Positions 1-9,874 of a DNA stretch of 64,000 nucleotides are shown here, one piece after another (within the stretch, counting starts at the first letter, position 1; each line of letters starts with the position of its first letter). The stretch is taken from assembly GCF_014495685.1 (NCBI RefSeq), contig NZ_JACTVI010000020.1, positions 1 to 64,000 of the forward strand, in the 5' to 3' direction. Source of the DNA: Streptomyces sp. TRM68367 (GTDB taxonomy: Bacteria; Actinomycetota; Actinomycetes; Streptomycetales; Streptomycetaceae). The translations under genes were made by a program, and so were the position numbers. Under the pieces are notes generated by a model, which saw only the letters and a list, made by a program, of their open reading frames with translations, ran no database searches and was not told the origin of the DNA.

Positions 1-2446
1 AGCAGTGCGATCGAGTCCGGTGGGCCGAACCGTTCCCAGCTCAGACCGCTACCGGCGAAGAAGAGCCACAGGTGCCGGAGGTCGTAGGTAGCTCGCGGTA
101 TCTGTGACGATCATCTCCGGGCGCTTGCCGCCGTCGCGGTCGTAGAGGACGTCCAGCACGTACAGCGAGTCGCGCGGGGTGCCGGCCACCACCTTCCCGC
201 CCAGCCCCGCCGCCTGGTCGTTGATCATGTTCAGCCAGGTCGCCCCGCCCCGGCGCCCGAAGTACTTCGGGTTCGGCCGCGCGTACACCGACGGCACGGG
301 GACGACGAACCGCATGCCGTCCACGGAGGCGACCATGCCGCCGCCCCACGCCTGCGCGAGCGGGATGGCTGCCTGGTAGTCGATCAGTGTGGCGTTCGCG
401 GCCCGGTACGTCGACAGCCGCAGATACGTCTGGTCGACATGGGACAGGCGCCAGTACTTCAGCGCGTCCGCGGCCCCGATGACCGGGGTGTAGCCGACGT
501 TGCAGCTGTGCGCGACCAGGAGCGCGGCGATCGTCACGTGCAGATCCTTCAGCCGGGCCTCGCCACCGGTGACCGAGGTGAACGCCTGGTCGGCGCCGGT
601 CCAGGAGAACACCTCCAACAGGGCCTCCGGCAGGTCGACCCGGGGCAGCATCGCCTCCACTGCCTCGCGCAGCTGACGCAGGGAGGCGGGTTCGGGCTCC
701 GGCTCCAGGGCGGCAAAGTGCAGGCGGCCGTCGTCGTCGAACACGATCTGGGAGTTCGCCGGCACCCGCGCGGCGGCCTCGCGGTAGGTGCCGTCCAGCA
801 GCGCGGCCCGCGCCGCCAGGTGCTCACCCGCCTCGGCGGGCAGGTTGAGCGAGGCGAGAACGGTTGGCTTGGCCTGCTCCCATGCGTCTCCGTCCAGCAG
901 CTTCGCGCGGAGATCGCCCCACTTGGAGGAGTTCTTCGCGAACACCTGCTTGCTCCGCATCATCCGGTGCAGATGCTCCAGCACGCAGAACGCATACGCC
1001 TTCCAGTCGACCGTGCCCGGCTCCAAGTGCGGCGCGGAGAGCACCAGGCGCCGCCACGACCCGGTGAGCAGGCCGGTGTCGATCTCCGCCGGGCCGACCT
1101 TCTTGCGTCCCATCAGGTCCGGCAGCGACTCCAACGCCTTCAGGACCGCCACGCCCTCCGGCGCGGCACCGAAGTCGACCACCGTCACCAGGAGCTTCAG
1201 GAACGGCCTCACGGTGCCGAACCGGGTGACCATCTGGGGCCCGCCATGCCTCGTCCGCGTCCGAGTCGAGCGGTGGGGTCAGCTCGAACAGCGCGGCGAT
1301 CGCCGCCGCCAGCTCGTGCCGGGGTACCACCTGCTCGATCCGCTCCCACATCGCCTCCAGCGTCTCCACCTCGGGCGGGCTGATCTCCCCGGTGTCGGTG
1401 TCGACCTGCTCGCTGGTGGTGTCGAACACGATCTGGAACGCGGCGGCCAGCTTCGCCGACGCCCTCTCCACGCGCGGCAGGGTCTTCAGCTTCTCCTTCG
1501 CCGTCTCCCGCTCCGCTCTGGCCAGCAGCTTCGTCGCGATCAGCACCTCCAGCAGGTCCAGGGCGTCATCGACCGCCCGGGACGTCAGGTAGACCGCAGT
1601 GGCCAGCAACGTGGCCAGGCGCCGGGAGTCACCGTGCCGCCGCAGCAGCGACGCCTTGCCGTCGACCCCGTACCGCGACAGCTCAGCCAGCCGCCGCGGC
1701 GGTATCGCGGACACGTCCACCTCGCTCATCCCGAAGGCCGCGATCTCCTCCGCCCGCTCCAACGCCCACTTCATCTGCGGCCCGGAGATCCGCACCGGAC
1801 CCCGGCGCAGCCGGTCCAGCTCCGACCCCCGGGCGCCCGGCGGCACCGTCAGCAGGGAGTCCAGCACCGCACGCTGACCGGTGCTCAGCAGCCCGTAGAG
1901 GGTGTCCCACAGCCGCTGGTTCGCCGCCTCCCTCGCCGCGGCCACCAGCCGGGCCAGCGTCGTCACCCCGGGCAGCAGCACCCGCCGCTCACGCAGCCAC
2001 CCCGCCGCCGCGTCGAACAGGGCCTTGGGCCCCTCCCCGGTCGTCCAGGCCCGCGCGTCCACCCACGCCCGCAGCTCCGCCTCCGCCTTGGCGAACTCCG
2101 TGTACTCCAGGACCCACCGCAGCTCACGGACGTGGTCGAGCCGGGTGTTCTCCCGCTCGCCGTACGCCTTCAGCTCCGACGCGTCCTCGATGCCGAGCTG
2201 CTCGGCGAGGTAGTCGACCACCTCCGCCGGCACGTCGGCCGGATCGTCCAGGAACACCCCGAGGAACCGCACCGTGGTCAGCTGCACCGCGAACCCGAGC
2301 CGGTTGTGTGCCCGCCGCTTCGGCTCGATCAGCGCCCGGTCCGCATCGTCCAGGAAGAAGAACCGCTCCAGCTCCGTACGGGACGGCGCCCCGTCGTACG
2401 CCGCGTACTTCGCGGCTTGCTCATCCGTCAGAAACTCGACCGGCAC
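1..2446 (-). pseudogene. Tn3-family transposase, decayed and cut by the window edge
   Basis: The first piece (2446 down to about 1230) is the DUF4158-type N-terminal domain of Tn3-family transposases, starting MPVEFLTDEQAAKYAAY. The next piece (about 1233 to 90) is in another frame and carries the central DDE_Tnp_Tn3 region, with MVTRFGTVRPFLKLL and, near 100, MIVTDTASY, the stretch where these enzymes normally continue into the aspartate-containing core. The reading frame is lost at about 1228 by a single-base indel and again at about 90 after the DTASY motif. The rest lies beyond base 1. Two frame breaks make it non-functional. The Tn3-type inverted repeat at 2540-2577 marks the element's end on this side. 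No resolvase is visible. Confidence 0.88.
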
Positions 2447-2539
2447 CCCGGACCTCCAGACAGTCAGTGATCAACACGACTGCCGAAGGCTCCGCCCCCG
2501 CCGAACCCCAGGTCAAAGCGCTCTCAAGCCCTCCAGGGG

Positions 2540-2577
2540 CTTAGCGCCGGTTTTCGTTCCGATGTTCCTCAACCCCC
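2540..2577 (-). repeat. Tn3-type 38-bp terminal inverted repeat
   Basis: Read on the minus strand, this 38-bp segment starts GGGG, ends TAAG and contains GGAACGAAAAC, the same inner block and length as the terminal repeats of Tn3 itself. It lies about 95 bp upstream of the transposase start, so the boundary between element and host DNA is at 2577/2578. The other repeat is outside the window. Confidence 0.8.
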
Positions 2578-2985
2578 GGAAAGCACACCGACGGGGCCGG
2601 TTCGAGGCACCGCCCCGTGGGGGGGTGGTGAGCCCCGCTCACCATGGGGATGAGCGGGACCCACCGGACCGGAACCCCGGCAACCGCACGGGGGCAGGAA
2701 CCGCGCGGCCCCGGCGCCTCCGGGGTCTTCATGGGCTTTGGCGATCACGCCAGTCGTACGGCAGTCAGGCGGGCGTACGTCCCCCTCGGCCGTACGCCCC
2801 CTCCGGCCACTGACGGCCCCCTCAGCCGCGGCCCAGCTACCGACGCCTCCCCTCAGCCGCTGCCGATCGTCTCCCCCTCCTGTCCTCAGGCCAGGTCGGT
2901 CCCCCCCTCCTCGCCGCTCTCAGCCCACTACCGCTCCTCCCCCTGTCTGCCCTCAGCCCATGTCGGTTCTCCCTTCGTACCGCTC
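2578..2985. other. Non-coding spacer beside the transposon end
   Basis: About 400 bp between the transposon terminus and the stop of the prenyl synthase gene. From about 2760 to 2985 it is a pyrimidine-rich run with loosely repeated CCCTCAGCC-like words (for example near 2818, 2853 and 2951). No ORF with coding-type third-position bias, RNA gene or clean hairpin was seen. Confidence 0.5.
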
Positions 2986-4164
2986 TCAGCTGCTGCGCCC
3001 CGTCACGAACTCGGACAGGGCCAGGAGGCCGCCCGCCGCAGCGGGGTCGGGTACGGCGCGGGCAAGCTGTTGCATCGCCCGGGCCATGCGGTCGGCGGCC
3101 TGGGCCTGGGCCCAGTCGCGGCCGCCCGCCCGCTCCACGGCCCGGACCGTGGACTCCAGTTCGTCCTCCTCCTCGTACGGGGCCCGGTACAGCTCGGCGA
3201 GTTCGGCGGCGGCCGGCGTGTCGGAGGAGAGCGCGGCGACCACCGGCAGCGACTTCTTGCGGGCGGCGAGGTCCGCGCCGACCGGCTTGCCGGTGCGTCG
3301 CGGGTCACCCCATATGCCGATGACGTCGTCGATGAGCTGGAAGGCGAGCCCGGCCTCCCTGCCGAACGCGTCCAGCGCCGACACGTCCTCCGCCGCCGCC
3401 CCCGCGTACAGCCCGCCCACCGCGCACGCGCACCCCAGCAGCGCACCTGTCTTGGCCTCAGCCATGGCGAGCACCTCGTCGAGGCCGACCTCGCCCGGAC
3501 CGCGCCGCTCCATCGCCGTGTCCGCCTGCTGCCCGGCGCACAGCTCCACGACGCAGTCCGCGAGCCGGGCGGCGGCGGCCGGCGCCGCCGGATGCGTGTC
3601 CTCGGCGAGCAGCCGCAGGGCCAGTGCCTGGAGCGCGTCCCCGGCGAGGATCGCGTCCGCGTCACCGAACACGGTCCAGGCGGTGGCCCGGTGCCGGCGG
3701 GTGGTGTCCCGGTCCATCACGTCGTCGTGCAGCAACGTGAAGTTGTGGATCAGCTCCACCGCCGCGGCCGCCCCTACGGCCGCCACCCGCGCCTCCGGCC
3801 CGCCGAGCGCGGCGGCGGAGGCGAGGACGAGCGCCGGGCGGATCACCTTGCCCGCGTTGCCCTCCGCCGGTGTGCCGTCCGCGTGCTCCCAGCCGAAGTG
3901 GTAGAGCGCGATCCGGCGCATCGAGCCGGGCAGCGAGCCGAGGGCGGCGCGCAGCACGGGGTCGACCGAGGCCCGGGCGTCGTCCAGGAGCGCCGCGGCC
4001 TCGTGCCCGTCCGGCGACTCCGTCCCGCTGTCGGTGTGCGTCTGGGCCCCGATGGTCCTCCGCCTTTCGAGCGCCCCGCCGGAGCTCGGACTCTCGGTGG
4101 TCGACGGGTGGGCGACGGGAATCCCCCCTGGCCGGACCGGGCCGAGAGCCGACGGAAGGATCAC
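2986..4164 (-). CDS. Polyprenyl diphosphate synthase, likely encapsulin cargo
   Basis: Trans-isoprenyl diphosphate synthase of 392 aa, adding isopentenyl diphosphate to an allylic primer. The first aspartate-rich motif is DDVMD (about residues 147-151); the second is in [11 protein letters not shown] (about 277-287), with the usual KxxG before it ([10 protein letters not shown]). The start chosen is the GTG that overlaps the upstream stop as GTGA (4164), so translation is coupled to the encapsulin gene. This gives a roughly 55-60 residue Ser/Thr/Gly/Pro-rich N-terminal tail before the catalytic fold. Such disordered tails are how family 2 encapsulin cargo enzymes are known to be loaded. Product chain length cannot be read from the sequence. 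Confidence 0.88.
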   Translation of the reverse strand: MILPSALGPVRPGGIPVAHPSTTESPSSGGALERRRTIGAQTHTDSGTESPDGHEAAALLDDARASVDPVLRAALGSLPGSMRRIALYHFGWEHADGTPAEGNAGKVIRPALVLASAAALGGPEARVAAVGAAAAVELIHNFTLLHDDVMDRDTTRRHRATAWTVFGDADAILAGDALQALALRLLAEDTHPAAPAAAARLADCVVELCAGQQADTAMERRGPGEVGLDEVLAMAEAKTGALLGCACAVGGLYAGAAAEDVSALDAFGREAGLAFQLIDDVIGIWGDPRRTGKPVGADLAARKKSLPVVAALSSDTPAAAELAELYRAPYEEEDELESTVRAVERAGGRDWAQAQAADRMARAMQQLARAVPDPAAAGGLLALSEFVTGRSS

Positions 4165-5567
4165 CGCCACCGGCCGATCTCGACGTTCTCCAGGACGCCG
4201 AGCGCGTCCGGCACCAGGACGGCCGCCGAGTAGTACGCCGTCACCAGGTACTTGATGATGGCCTGTTCGTTGATGCCCATGAACCGCACCGACAGGCTCG
4301 GCTCGATCTCCTCCGGGACGCCGGTGGCCCGCAGGCCGATGACGCCCTGGTCCTCCTCGCCGGTACGCATCGCGATGATCGAGGACGTCCGCGCGTCGGT
4401 CACCGGGATCTTGTTGCACGGGAAGATCGGCACGCCGCGCCACGTCGGGATGCGGTTGCCGGCGATGTCGATGGTCTCCGGGACCAGCCCCCGCTTGTTG
4501 AGCTCGCGGCCGAACGCGGCGATCGCACGCGGGTGGGCGAGGAACAGCTTGGTGCCGCGCCGCCTGCTGAGCAGCTCGTCCATGTCGTCGGGGCCGGGCG
4601 CGCCGTCGTGCGGCTGGATCCGCTGGTTGTACTCGCAGTTGTGGAGCAGCCCGAACTCGCGGTTGTTGATGAGCTCGTGCTCCTGGCGCTCCTTCAGCGC
4701 CTCCACCGTCAGCCGGAGCTGCTGCTCGGTCTGGTTCATCGGCTGGTTGTACAGGTCGGCCACGCGCGTGTGGATGCGCAGCACGGTCTGGGCGACGCTC
4801 AGTTCGTACTCACGGGGCTTGGCCTCGTAGTCGACGAAGGTGTGCGGGATGTCCGGCTCGCCGCTGTGGCCGGCGGCGAGGTCGATCTCCTTCTCGCCGT
4901 ACTTGTTGGCGGGCTGCTCGGCGATCGCGCGGTACTGCTGGAGGTGCTCGCGCAGGCCGTCGGAACGCTCCGCGACCTGGTCGACCTCCTGACGGGGCAG
5001 TACGAGAACCGTGCAGGCGGTGACCGCGCGGGCCGTGAACTCCCAGATGGCGTCCCCGTCGAGCAGCGCCTGGGCGCCGAAGTAGGCGCCGTCGGCGAGG
5101 ACTCCGAGGGATTCGTCCTCCCCGTACGGGCCCGTGCCGATCTTCTCCACCCTGCCGTGCGCCAGCAGGTACACCTCGTCGGTCTGGCTGCCGAAGGAGG
5201 CGATCACGTCGCCCGGCTCGAACTCCTGCTGCCGGCAGCGCCGGGCGATCTCCGAAAGCACCTCCTCGTCCTCGTACGACCGCAGCGCCGGCAGCTCGGC
5301 GAGTTCTCCGGGGACGACCTCGACCTGGTCGCCGGTCTTCACGAACGTCAGTCGGCCGTCCCCCAGGGCGTACGTGAGTCGCCGGTTGACCCGGTACGTG
5401 CCGCCCTGCACGTCCACCCACGGCAGCATGCGCAGCAGCCAGCGGGAGCTGATCTCCTGCATCTGCGGAACGGACTTGGTCGTGGTGGCCAGGTTCCGCG
5501 CGGCTGCCGTGCCGAGGCTCTGCTGCGGCCTGGTCTCCTCGGAGCGGACCTCTTCGCCTGCCGACAT
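4161..5567 (-). CDS. Family 2B encapsulin shell protein with cyclic-nucleotide-binding domain (EshA-like)
   Basis: 468 aa. Residues 1-85 and 240-468 match the split HK97-fold shell domain of family 2B encapsulins, known in Streptomyces as EshA-type proteins. Residues about 90-210 are an inserted Crp-type cyclic-nucleotide-binding domain, with a phosphate-binding-cassette-like [12 protein letters not shown] at 160-171. Automatic annotation often calls these Crp/Fnr regulators, but there is no C-terminal helix-turn-helix. The ATG at 5567 is preceded by GGGAGGG about 10 nt away. A TTGATC-N18-TAATAG promoter lies 92-121 bp upstream. The downstream prenyl synthase is translationally coupled. Expected product: a cytosolic protein compartment whose ligand-binding domain could gate access. 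No methylisoborneol synthase is present beside it. Confidence 0.88.
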   Translation of the reverse strand: MSAGEEVRSEETRPQQSLGTAAARNLATTTKSVPQMQEISSRWLLRMLPWVDVQGGTYRVNRRLTYALGDGRLTFVKTGDQVEVVPGELAELPALRSYEDEEVLSEIARRCRQQEFEPGDVIASFGSQTDEVYLLAHGRVEKIGTGPYGEDESLGVLADGAYFGAQALLDGDAIWEFTARAVTACTVLVLPRQEVDQVAERSDGLREHLQQYRAIAEQPANKYGEKEIDLAAGHSGEPDIPHTFVDYEAKPREYELSVAQTVLRIHTRVADLYNQPMNQTEQQLRLTVEALKERQEHELINNREFGLLHNCEYNQRIQPHDGAPGPDDMDELLSRRRGTKLFLAHPRAIAAFGRELNKRGLVPETIDIAGNRIPTWRGVPIFPCNKIPVTDARTSSIIAMRTGEEDQGVIGLRATGVPEEIEPSLSVRFMGINEQAIIKYLVTAYYSAAVLVPDALGVLENVEIGRWR

Positions 5568-5658
5568 AGAGAATTGCCCTCCCAGTCATGCGCCGGCAGC
5601 GATCTGCGCCGGGCATCGATGTGCACGACCAAGGCTTCCATCTGGGAGCGTGCTCGTG

Positions 5659-5688
5659 CTATTACACGAAAGAGCGGGAATGGATCAA
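5659..5688 (-). promoter_or_regulatory. Probable sigma-70-type promoter of the encapsulin operon
   Basis: On the minus strand TTGATC (5688-5683) is followed 18 bp later by TAATAG (5664-5659), the best housekeeping-type promoter match in the 295-bp gap. It points at the encapsulin gene. Prediction only. Confidence 0.45.
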
Positions 5689-5862
5689 CGACGACTGGGC
5701 ACAAATGGGGACCCGGTCCATCACCGTGGCATCTGAGCCGGGTGTCCGAATCGGTTCGCACACGCGCCGAACAAGTGGTTCCGCCTCGTCGCATTTCGGT
5801 ACAAGCAGCGGTAGAGGCGGCCGCGAAGGGCGGTCGTCGCGCTCCACGAGAAGGAGGCGGTC

Positions 5863-6453
5863 ATGGCCACACCCATGTCCGCGAGCAGATTTTTGAGCGC
5901 GCTCAGAGCCGAGGGCGCCACCGTCGTCGAGGTCGGCGAGTGGCGGACCCACAACCGCAACCACAAGGGTCCGTGGGGCCCGGTGCACGGCGTGATGATC
6001 CACCACACCGTGACCAAGGGCAGCGCGCGGACCGTCGAGCTCTGCCGGAAGGGCTACGCGGGCTTACCTGGACCGCTGTGCCACGGCGTCATCACCAAGA
6101 ACGGCACCATCCACCTCGTCGGCTACGGCCGCGCCAACCACGCCGGCCTCGGCGACGACGACGTACTGCGCGCGGTGATCGCCGAGCGGGGGCTCCCCCC
6201 GGACAACGAGCAGAACACCGACGGCAACCGCCACTTCTACGGCTTCGAGTGCGAGAACCTCGGCGACGGCAAGGATCCCTGGCCCGCGGCCCAGCTGGAG
6301 GCCATAGAACGGGCCGCCGCCGCGATCTGCCGCCATCACGGCTGGACGGAACGCTCGGTCATCGGCCACCTGGAGTGGCAGCCTGGCAAGGTGGACCCAC
6401 GCGGCTTCACCATGACTTCCATGCGCACCCGCATCCGCGACCGCCTCAACTGA
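5863..6453 (+). CDS. N-acetylmuramoyl-L-alanine amidase (Amidase_2/PGRP type)
   Basis: 196 aa, the usual size of a stand-alone T7-lysozyme-like amidase that cuts the lactyl-peptide bond of peptidoglycan. Candidate zinc ligands are His47 or His48 in VMIHHTV, His169 in IGHLEWQPGKVDPRG, and Asp178 replacing the cysteine of the phage enzyme. Lys176 sits at the catalytic lysine position. There is no signal peptide, so it is either cytoplasmic or exported by a non-classical route. A strong GGAGG precedes the ATG. Leu68 is encoded by TTA (6064-6066), the codon read by the bldA tRNA, so translation should be tied to development. Transcribed divergently from the encapsulin operon. Confidence 0.85.
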   Translation: MATPMSASRFLSALRAEGATVVEVGEWRTHNRNHKGPWGPVHGVMIHHTVTKGSARTVELCRKGYAGLPGPLCHGVITKNGTIHLVGYGRANHAGLGDDDVLRAVIAERGLPPDNEQNTDGNRHFYGFECENLGDGKDPWPAAQLEAIERAAAAICRHHGWTERSVIGHLEWQPGKVDPRGFTMTSMRTRIRDRLN

Positions 6454-6811
6454 CGGGATCCGGGGTTCGGCGCCGGGCGGCCATCAGGCCGTGAGGCAGA
6501 GCCGGAATCCGACACCGGAGTCGGACACCAGCCGGTGCCGGGAGCGGTCTCCATCCCCGACCACGCCCCATCTGCATCCGCACCCGCGGAAAGCCACACC
6601 TCACACCGCCACCCACACCGGACGCTCCTACAGCGCGCGGATCTCGCGGGTCTCCTCGGCGCCGGTCGGCATCTCTCAGCCCGTCCGGCGTTCGAGGACG
6701 AGGCCGTCGTAGCGGCGGGCGCACACAACGGACGTAGCCGCGGGCCACAAACAGCCGCCACAGCCTCGGGCACGCACAGGCCGCAGCTGCGGCCACGTGC
6801 AGTCGTCGTGG
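6454..6811. other. Non-coding gap with a possible SUMF1-type C-terminal remnant
   Basis: No intact gene. On the minus strand, ending with a TGA at 6484-6486, a short frame reads HRLVSDSGVGFRLCLTA. This resembles the extreme C-terminus of formylglycine-generating-enzyme (SUMF1) family proteins, which often end in a GFRL-type motif. The rest of such a gene is absent. The identification is weak because only about 25 residues remain. Confidence 0.3.
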
Positions 6812-7110
6812 CTGCGGGCATGCGTGCCTCCCCCAGTGCAAGGACCCCTTGAGGGCCTGGGAGGTACCCCCAGGGCGGCACGGGTGGGCGATAAGGGTGC
6901 CCCCGCGCGAGACCGTTCGAGCGTGGGGGAAGGCACCCCGCCGGCGCCGGGCCGCGCGACCCACCCCCGGCCAGCCGCAACGCCGGGCGCCTGGCAATCG
7001 TGGTGCAGCTGACGCCGTCACCCCGTGGGGCAGCGGCACCGCCGCCGGCGCGGGCAAGCGAGACCCACCCCCGGCCCGCACCGGCCCCGGGCACCCAGCA
7101 AACACCGGCC
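6812..7110. repeat. Dispersed GC-rich intergenic repeat, copy 1
   Basis: Starts CTGCGGGCATGCGTGCC and continues through blocks such as CACCCCGCCGGCGCCGGG and CACCCCCGGCCAGCCGCAAC. Much of the same word order recurs at 52658-52830. It looks like a non-coding Streptomyces intergenic repeat, not a gene. It occupies the leader of the deaminase gene. Confidence 0.6.
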
Positions 7111-7146
7111 CCCCTCACCCCCGTACCGACGGGCGACAATGGCGAC

Positions 7147-8055
7147 GTGCCCAGCTCCGACGCCCCCGGCCTCACCACCCTGCGCTCTCAGCTGCCCTCA
7201 CCGGTGCAAGAGATCACGGACGACCGCTTCACGCACCGCGGCATCCGGCTCCTGCTCAAGCGCGACGACCTCATCCACCCGGAGCTGACCGGCAACAAAT
7301 GGCGCAAACTCGCCCCGAACCTCACGGCGGCAGCCGGCCGCCCCATCCTCACCTTCGGCGGCGCCTACTCCAACCACCTGCGCGCCACAGCCGCTGCCGG
7401 CCGCCTCCTCGGCCTCCCCACGATCGGCGTGGTCCGCGGCCAGGAACTGGCCGACGGCCCCCTGAACCCCTCGCTGTCCCGGTGCGCGGCCGACGGCATG
7501 CGGCTGCACTTCACCGACCGGTCGACGTACCGCCGCAAGACCGAACCGGAGACCCTGGCAGCGATCCTGCGCGCGGCGGACGCCGAGGACGCGTACGTCG
7601 TCCCGGAGGGCGGCAGCAACGCCCGCGCCGTGCACGGCTGCCGGTCCCTCGGCGAGGAACTGCGCGGCCACGCGGACGTCGCCGCCGTCGCCTGCGGCAC
7701 CGGCGGCACACTCGCCGGCCTGGCCGCGGGCCTGGCCCCCGACCAGCGCGCACTGGGCATACCGGTCCTCAAAGGCGGCTTCCTGGACGCGGACATACGG
7801 GCCCTGCAACGCGAGGCCTTCGGCGGCCCGCGCGGCACCTGGTCCCTCGACGACCGCTTCCACTGCGGCGGCTACGCCCGCACCACCCCCGAGCTCGACG
7901 CCTTCGCCGACGACTTCTCCGACCGCCACGGCCTGCCCGTCGAACGTCTCTATGTAGCCAAATTGCTGTACGCCCTCACCACCCTGACCACCGAAGGCGC
8001 CTTCCGGCCCGGGACGACCCTAGCGGCCGCCGTCACCGGCCGCCCCCTCGACTGA
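7147..8055 (+). CDS. 1-aminocyclopropane-1-carboxylate deaminase / D-cysteine desulfhydrase family protein
   Basis: About 302 aa from the GTG at 7147, which fits family length and removes a low-complexity Pro/Ala extension that lies in repeat DNA. Fold-type II PLP enzyme. The lysine for the Schiff base is in LTGNKWRKL, followed by FGGAYSNHLRA (substrate/PLP-binding serine and asparagine) and a glycine-rich phosphate loop CGTGGTLAGL. Such enzymes deaminate ACC to 2-oxobutyrate and ammonia or desulfhydrate D-cysteine, and sequence alone does not separate the two. No strong ribosome site precedes the chosen start. Monocistronic; converges on the antiporter gene. Confidence 0.8.
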   Translation: MPSSDAPGLTTLRSQLPSPVQEITDDRFTHRGIRLLLKRDDLIHPELTGNKWRKLAPNLTAAAGRPILTFGGAYSNHLRATAAAGRLLGLPTIGVVRGQELADGPLNPSLSRCAADGMRLHFTDRSTYRRKTEPETLAAILRAADAEDAYVVPEGGSNARAVHGCRSLGEELRGHADVAAVACGTGGTLAGLAAGLAPDQRALGIPVLKGGFLDADIRALQREAFGGPRGTWSLDDRFHCGGYARTTPELDAFADDFSDRHGLPVERLYVAKLLYALTTLTTEGAFRPGTTLAAAVTGRPLD

Positions 8056-8072
8056 GCAAGCCCGCTCGCCCC

Positions 8073-8092
8073 CATCCCCCAGACCGGGGATG
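8073..8092. terminator. Hairpin between convergent genes
   Basis: CATCCCC (8073-8079) pairs with GGGGATG (8086-8092) across a 6-nt loop just after the deaminase stop. There is no T-run. Could stop both the deaminase and the antiporter transcripts. Confidence 0.45.
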
Positions 8093-8207
8093 CCCACCAC
8101 ACAACCTCCCGGTCGGGCGTGCCCGCCAAACCGCCCCCCGGCTGGACACATCCGCCCTCCCGAGCTGCGCCCGCCGCCAAGCCGCCTTCCCGAGTTCACC
8201 CCACCCG

Positions 8208-9812
8208 CTACGCCATCTCCCGATACGCCGCCGCCTCCTCCAGATCCAGCCGCCGCAGCAGCGTGCGCAGCATCTCGTCGTCGATGTAGCGGCCGTCCCG
8301 CAGGCGGACGAACACCGCGCGCTCGGCGCTGATCATCTCCCGCGAGAGCCGCCGGTACGTGTCGTCGACGGTCTCGCCGGTGACCGGATTGACCGAGCCG
8401 AGGCGTTCCCAGACGGCGTTGCGGCGGCGCTCCAGGACCTGGCGCAGTCGGTCGGCGAGCGGTTCCGGAAGGGCGTTGCGCTCGTCGGAGTCGGAGAGGA
8501 GTTCGTCGAGGCGCCGCTCGGCGGCCCGGGAGGCCTGCGCCTGGGCGTTGGCCTCCGCGAGCGTCTCGGCCTGCACGTCCCGCCCGGGGAACCGCAGCAG
8601 GCGGATCAGCGGCGGCAGCGTCAGCCCCTGAACGACCAGCGTCCCGATGACCGTAGTGAAGGTCAGGAACAGGATCAGGTTGCGCTGCGGGAACGGTTCC
8701 TCGCCGTCGTGCAGGGTGAGCGGGATGGAGAAGGCGATGGCGAGCGAGACCACGCCCCGCATACCGGCCCAAGCGATGACGAACGACCCCTTCCAGGTGG
8801 GGTTCGGCTCGCGTTCCCGGACTCGCGCGGACAGCACCCGCGGCAGGAACGTCGCCGGGTACACCCACACGAACCGGGCGGCGACGACCACGAGGAAGAC
8901 GGCTAGCGTGTACCAGGCGGCGTCGGCGCCCTCGTACTCCCCGAGGCCCCTGAGGACCACCGGCAGCTGCAGTCCGATCAGCACGAACACCGCCGACTCC
9001 AGGACGAAGGCGACCATCTTCCACACCGCCTCCTCCTGGAGGCGGGTGGTGAAGTCGACCTCCCACGCGCGGTGGCCCAGGTAGAGCGCGACGACCACCA
9101 CCGCGATGACCCCCGAGGCGTGCACCTGCTCGGCGGCCGCGTACGCGACGAACGGGATCAGCAGGGAGAGCGTGTTCTTCAGCAACGCGTCCTTCACGCG
9201 CGTGCGCAGCCAGTGCAGCGGCAGCATCAGCACCAGGCCGGTCCCGACGCCGCCGATCGCCGCGACCAGGAACTCCGCGGTTCCCCCAGCCCAGGTGGCG
9301 CCCTCCCCGACGGCGGCCGCGAGGGCCACCTTGTAGGCGGTGATCGCGGTGGCGTCGTTGAACAGGGACTCGCCCTGGAGGATGGTGGTGACCCGCGACG
9401 GCAGCCCGACCCAGCGGGCCACCGCCGTCGCCGCGACCGCGTCCGGCGGCGCCACCACCGCGCCGAACACCAGCGCCGCGGGCAGCGGCAGATCCGGTAC
9501 GAGCAGATACACGGCCCAGCCGACGGCGAGGGTCGCGAACAGCACGTACCCGACCGACAGCAGCGCCACGGGCCGCAGCTGCGCCCGCAGGTCGAGGTAG
9601 GAGCTGTCGGTGGCCGCCGTGTGCAGCAGCGGGGGCAGCAGGAGCGGCAGGACGATGCCCGGGTCCAGGGTGTAGTCCGGGACGCCCGGCACGTAACTCA
9701 CGGCCAGCCCGGCCGCGACCAGCAGCAGCGGCGCCGGCACCGGGGTGCGCCGGCCGGCCGCGGCGATCGCGGCGCTGCCCGCCACCAACAGCAGCAGCGG
9801 CATCACGTCCAT
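8208..9812 (-). CDS. Na+/H+ antiporter (CPA1/NhaP-like)
   Basis: About 534 aa from the ATG at 9812 (MDVMPLLLLVAGSAA). A longer in-frame start at 9872 is less likely because its N-terminus is charged. About 12 membrane segments, then a cytoplasmic tail from about residue 400. Family hallmarks are FGAVVAPPDAVAATAV, GESLFNDATAI (the ND pair for cation binding) and WAGMRGVVSLAIA. It should exchange cytoplasmic Na+ (or K+/Li+) for protons. The tail contains a predicted helical charged stretch. Divergently paired with the UBP zinc-finger gene across about 60 bp. Confidence 0.88.
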   Translation of the reverse strand: MDVMPLLLLVAGSAAIAAAGRRTPVPAPLLLVAAGLAVSYVPGVPDYTLDPGIVLPLLLPPLLHTAATDSSYLDLRAQLRPVALLSVGYVLFATLAVGWAVYLLVPDLPLPAALVFGAVVAPPDAVAATAVARWVGLPSRVTTILQGESLFNDATAITAYKVALAAAVGEGATWAGGTAEFLVAAIGGVGTGLVLMLPLHWLRTRVKDALLKNTLSLLIPFVAYAAAEQVHASGVIAVVVVALYLGHRAWEVDFTTRLQEEAVWKMVAFVLESAVFVLIGLQLPVVLRGLGEYEGADAAWYTLAVFLVVVAARFVWVYPATFLPRVLSARVREREPNPTWKGSFVIAWAGMRGVVSLAIAFSIPLTLHDGEEPFPQRNLILFLTFTTVIGTLVVQGLTLPPLIRLLRFPGRDVQAETLAEANAQAQASRAAERRLDELLSDSDERNALPEPLADRLRQVLERRRNAVWERLGSVNPVTGETVDDTYRRLSREMISAERAVFVRLRDGRYIDDEMLRTLLRRLDLEEAAAYREMA

Positions 9813-9874
9813 CGTCCTCGCCCGCCCTCCTTTTTCCGCGCCGCCATCCGCGGACCCGTCGTAACCTGGCAATC

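Noticed and set aside
788..2470. Long plus-strand open frame over the Tn3 transposase.
   Set aside because: Antisense shadow typical of GC-rich DNA; the minus strand encodes a recognisable transposase.
4161..5567. Crp/Fnr-type transcription factor.
   Set aside because: The cyclic-nucleotide domain is inserted in a shell-protein fold and there is no DNA-binding helix-turn-helix.
4161..5567. Prophage capsid gene.
   Set aside because: HK97-type fold is expected for encapsulins; no portal, terminase, tail or integrase genes are nearby.
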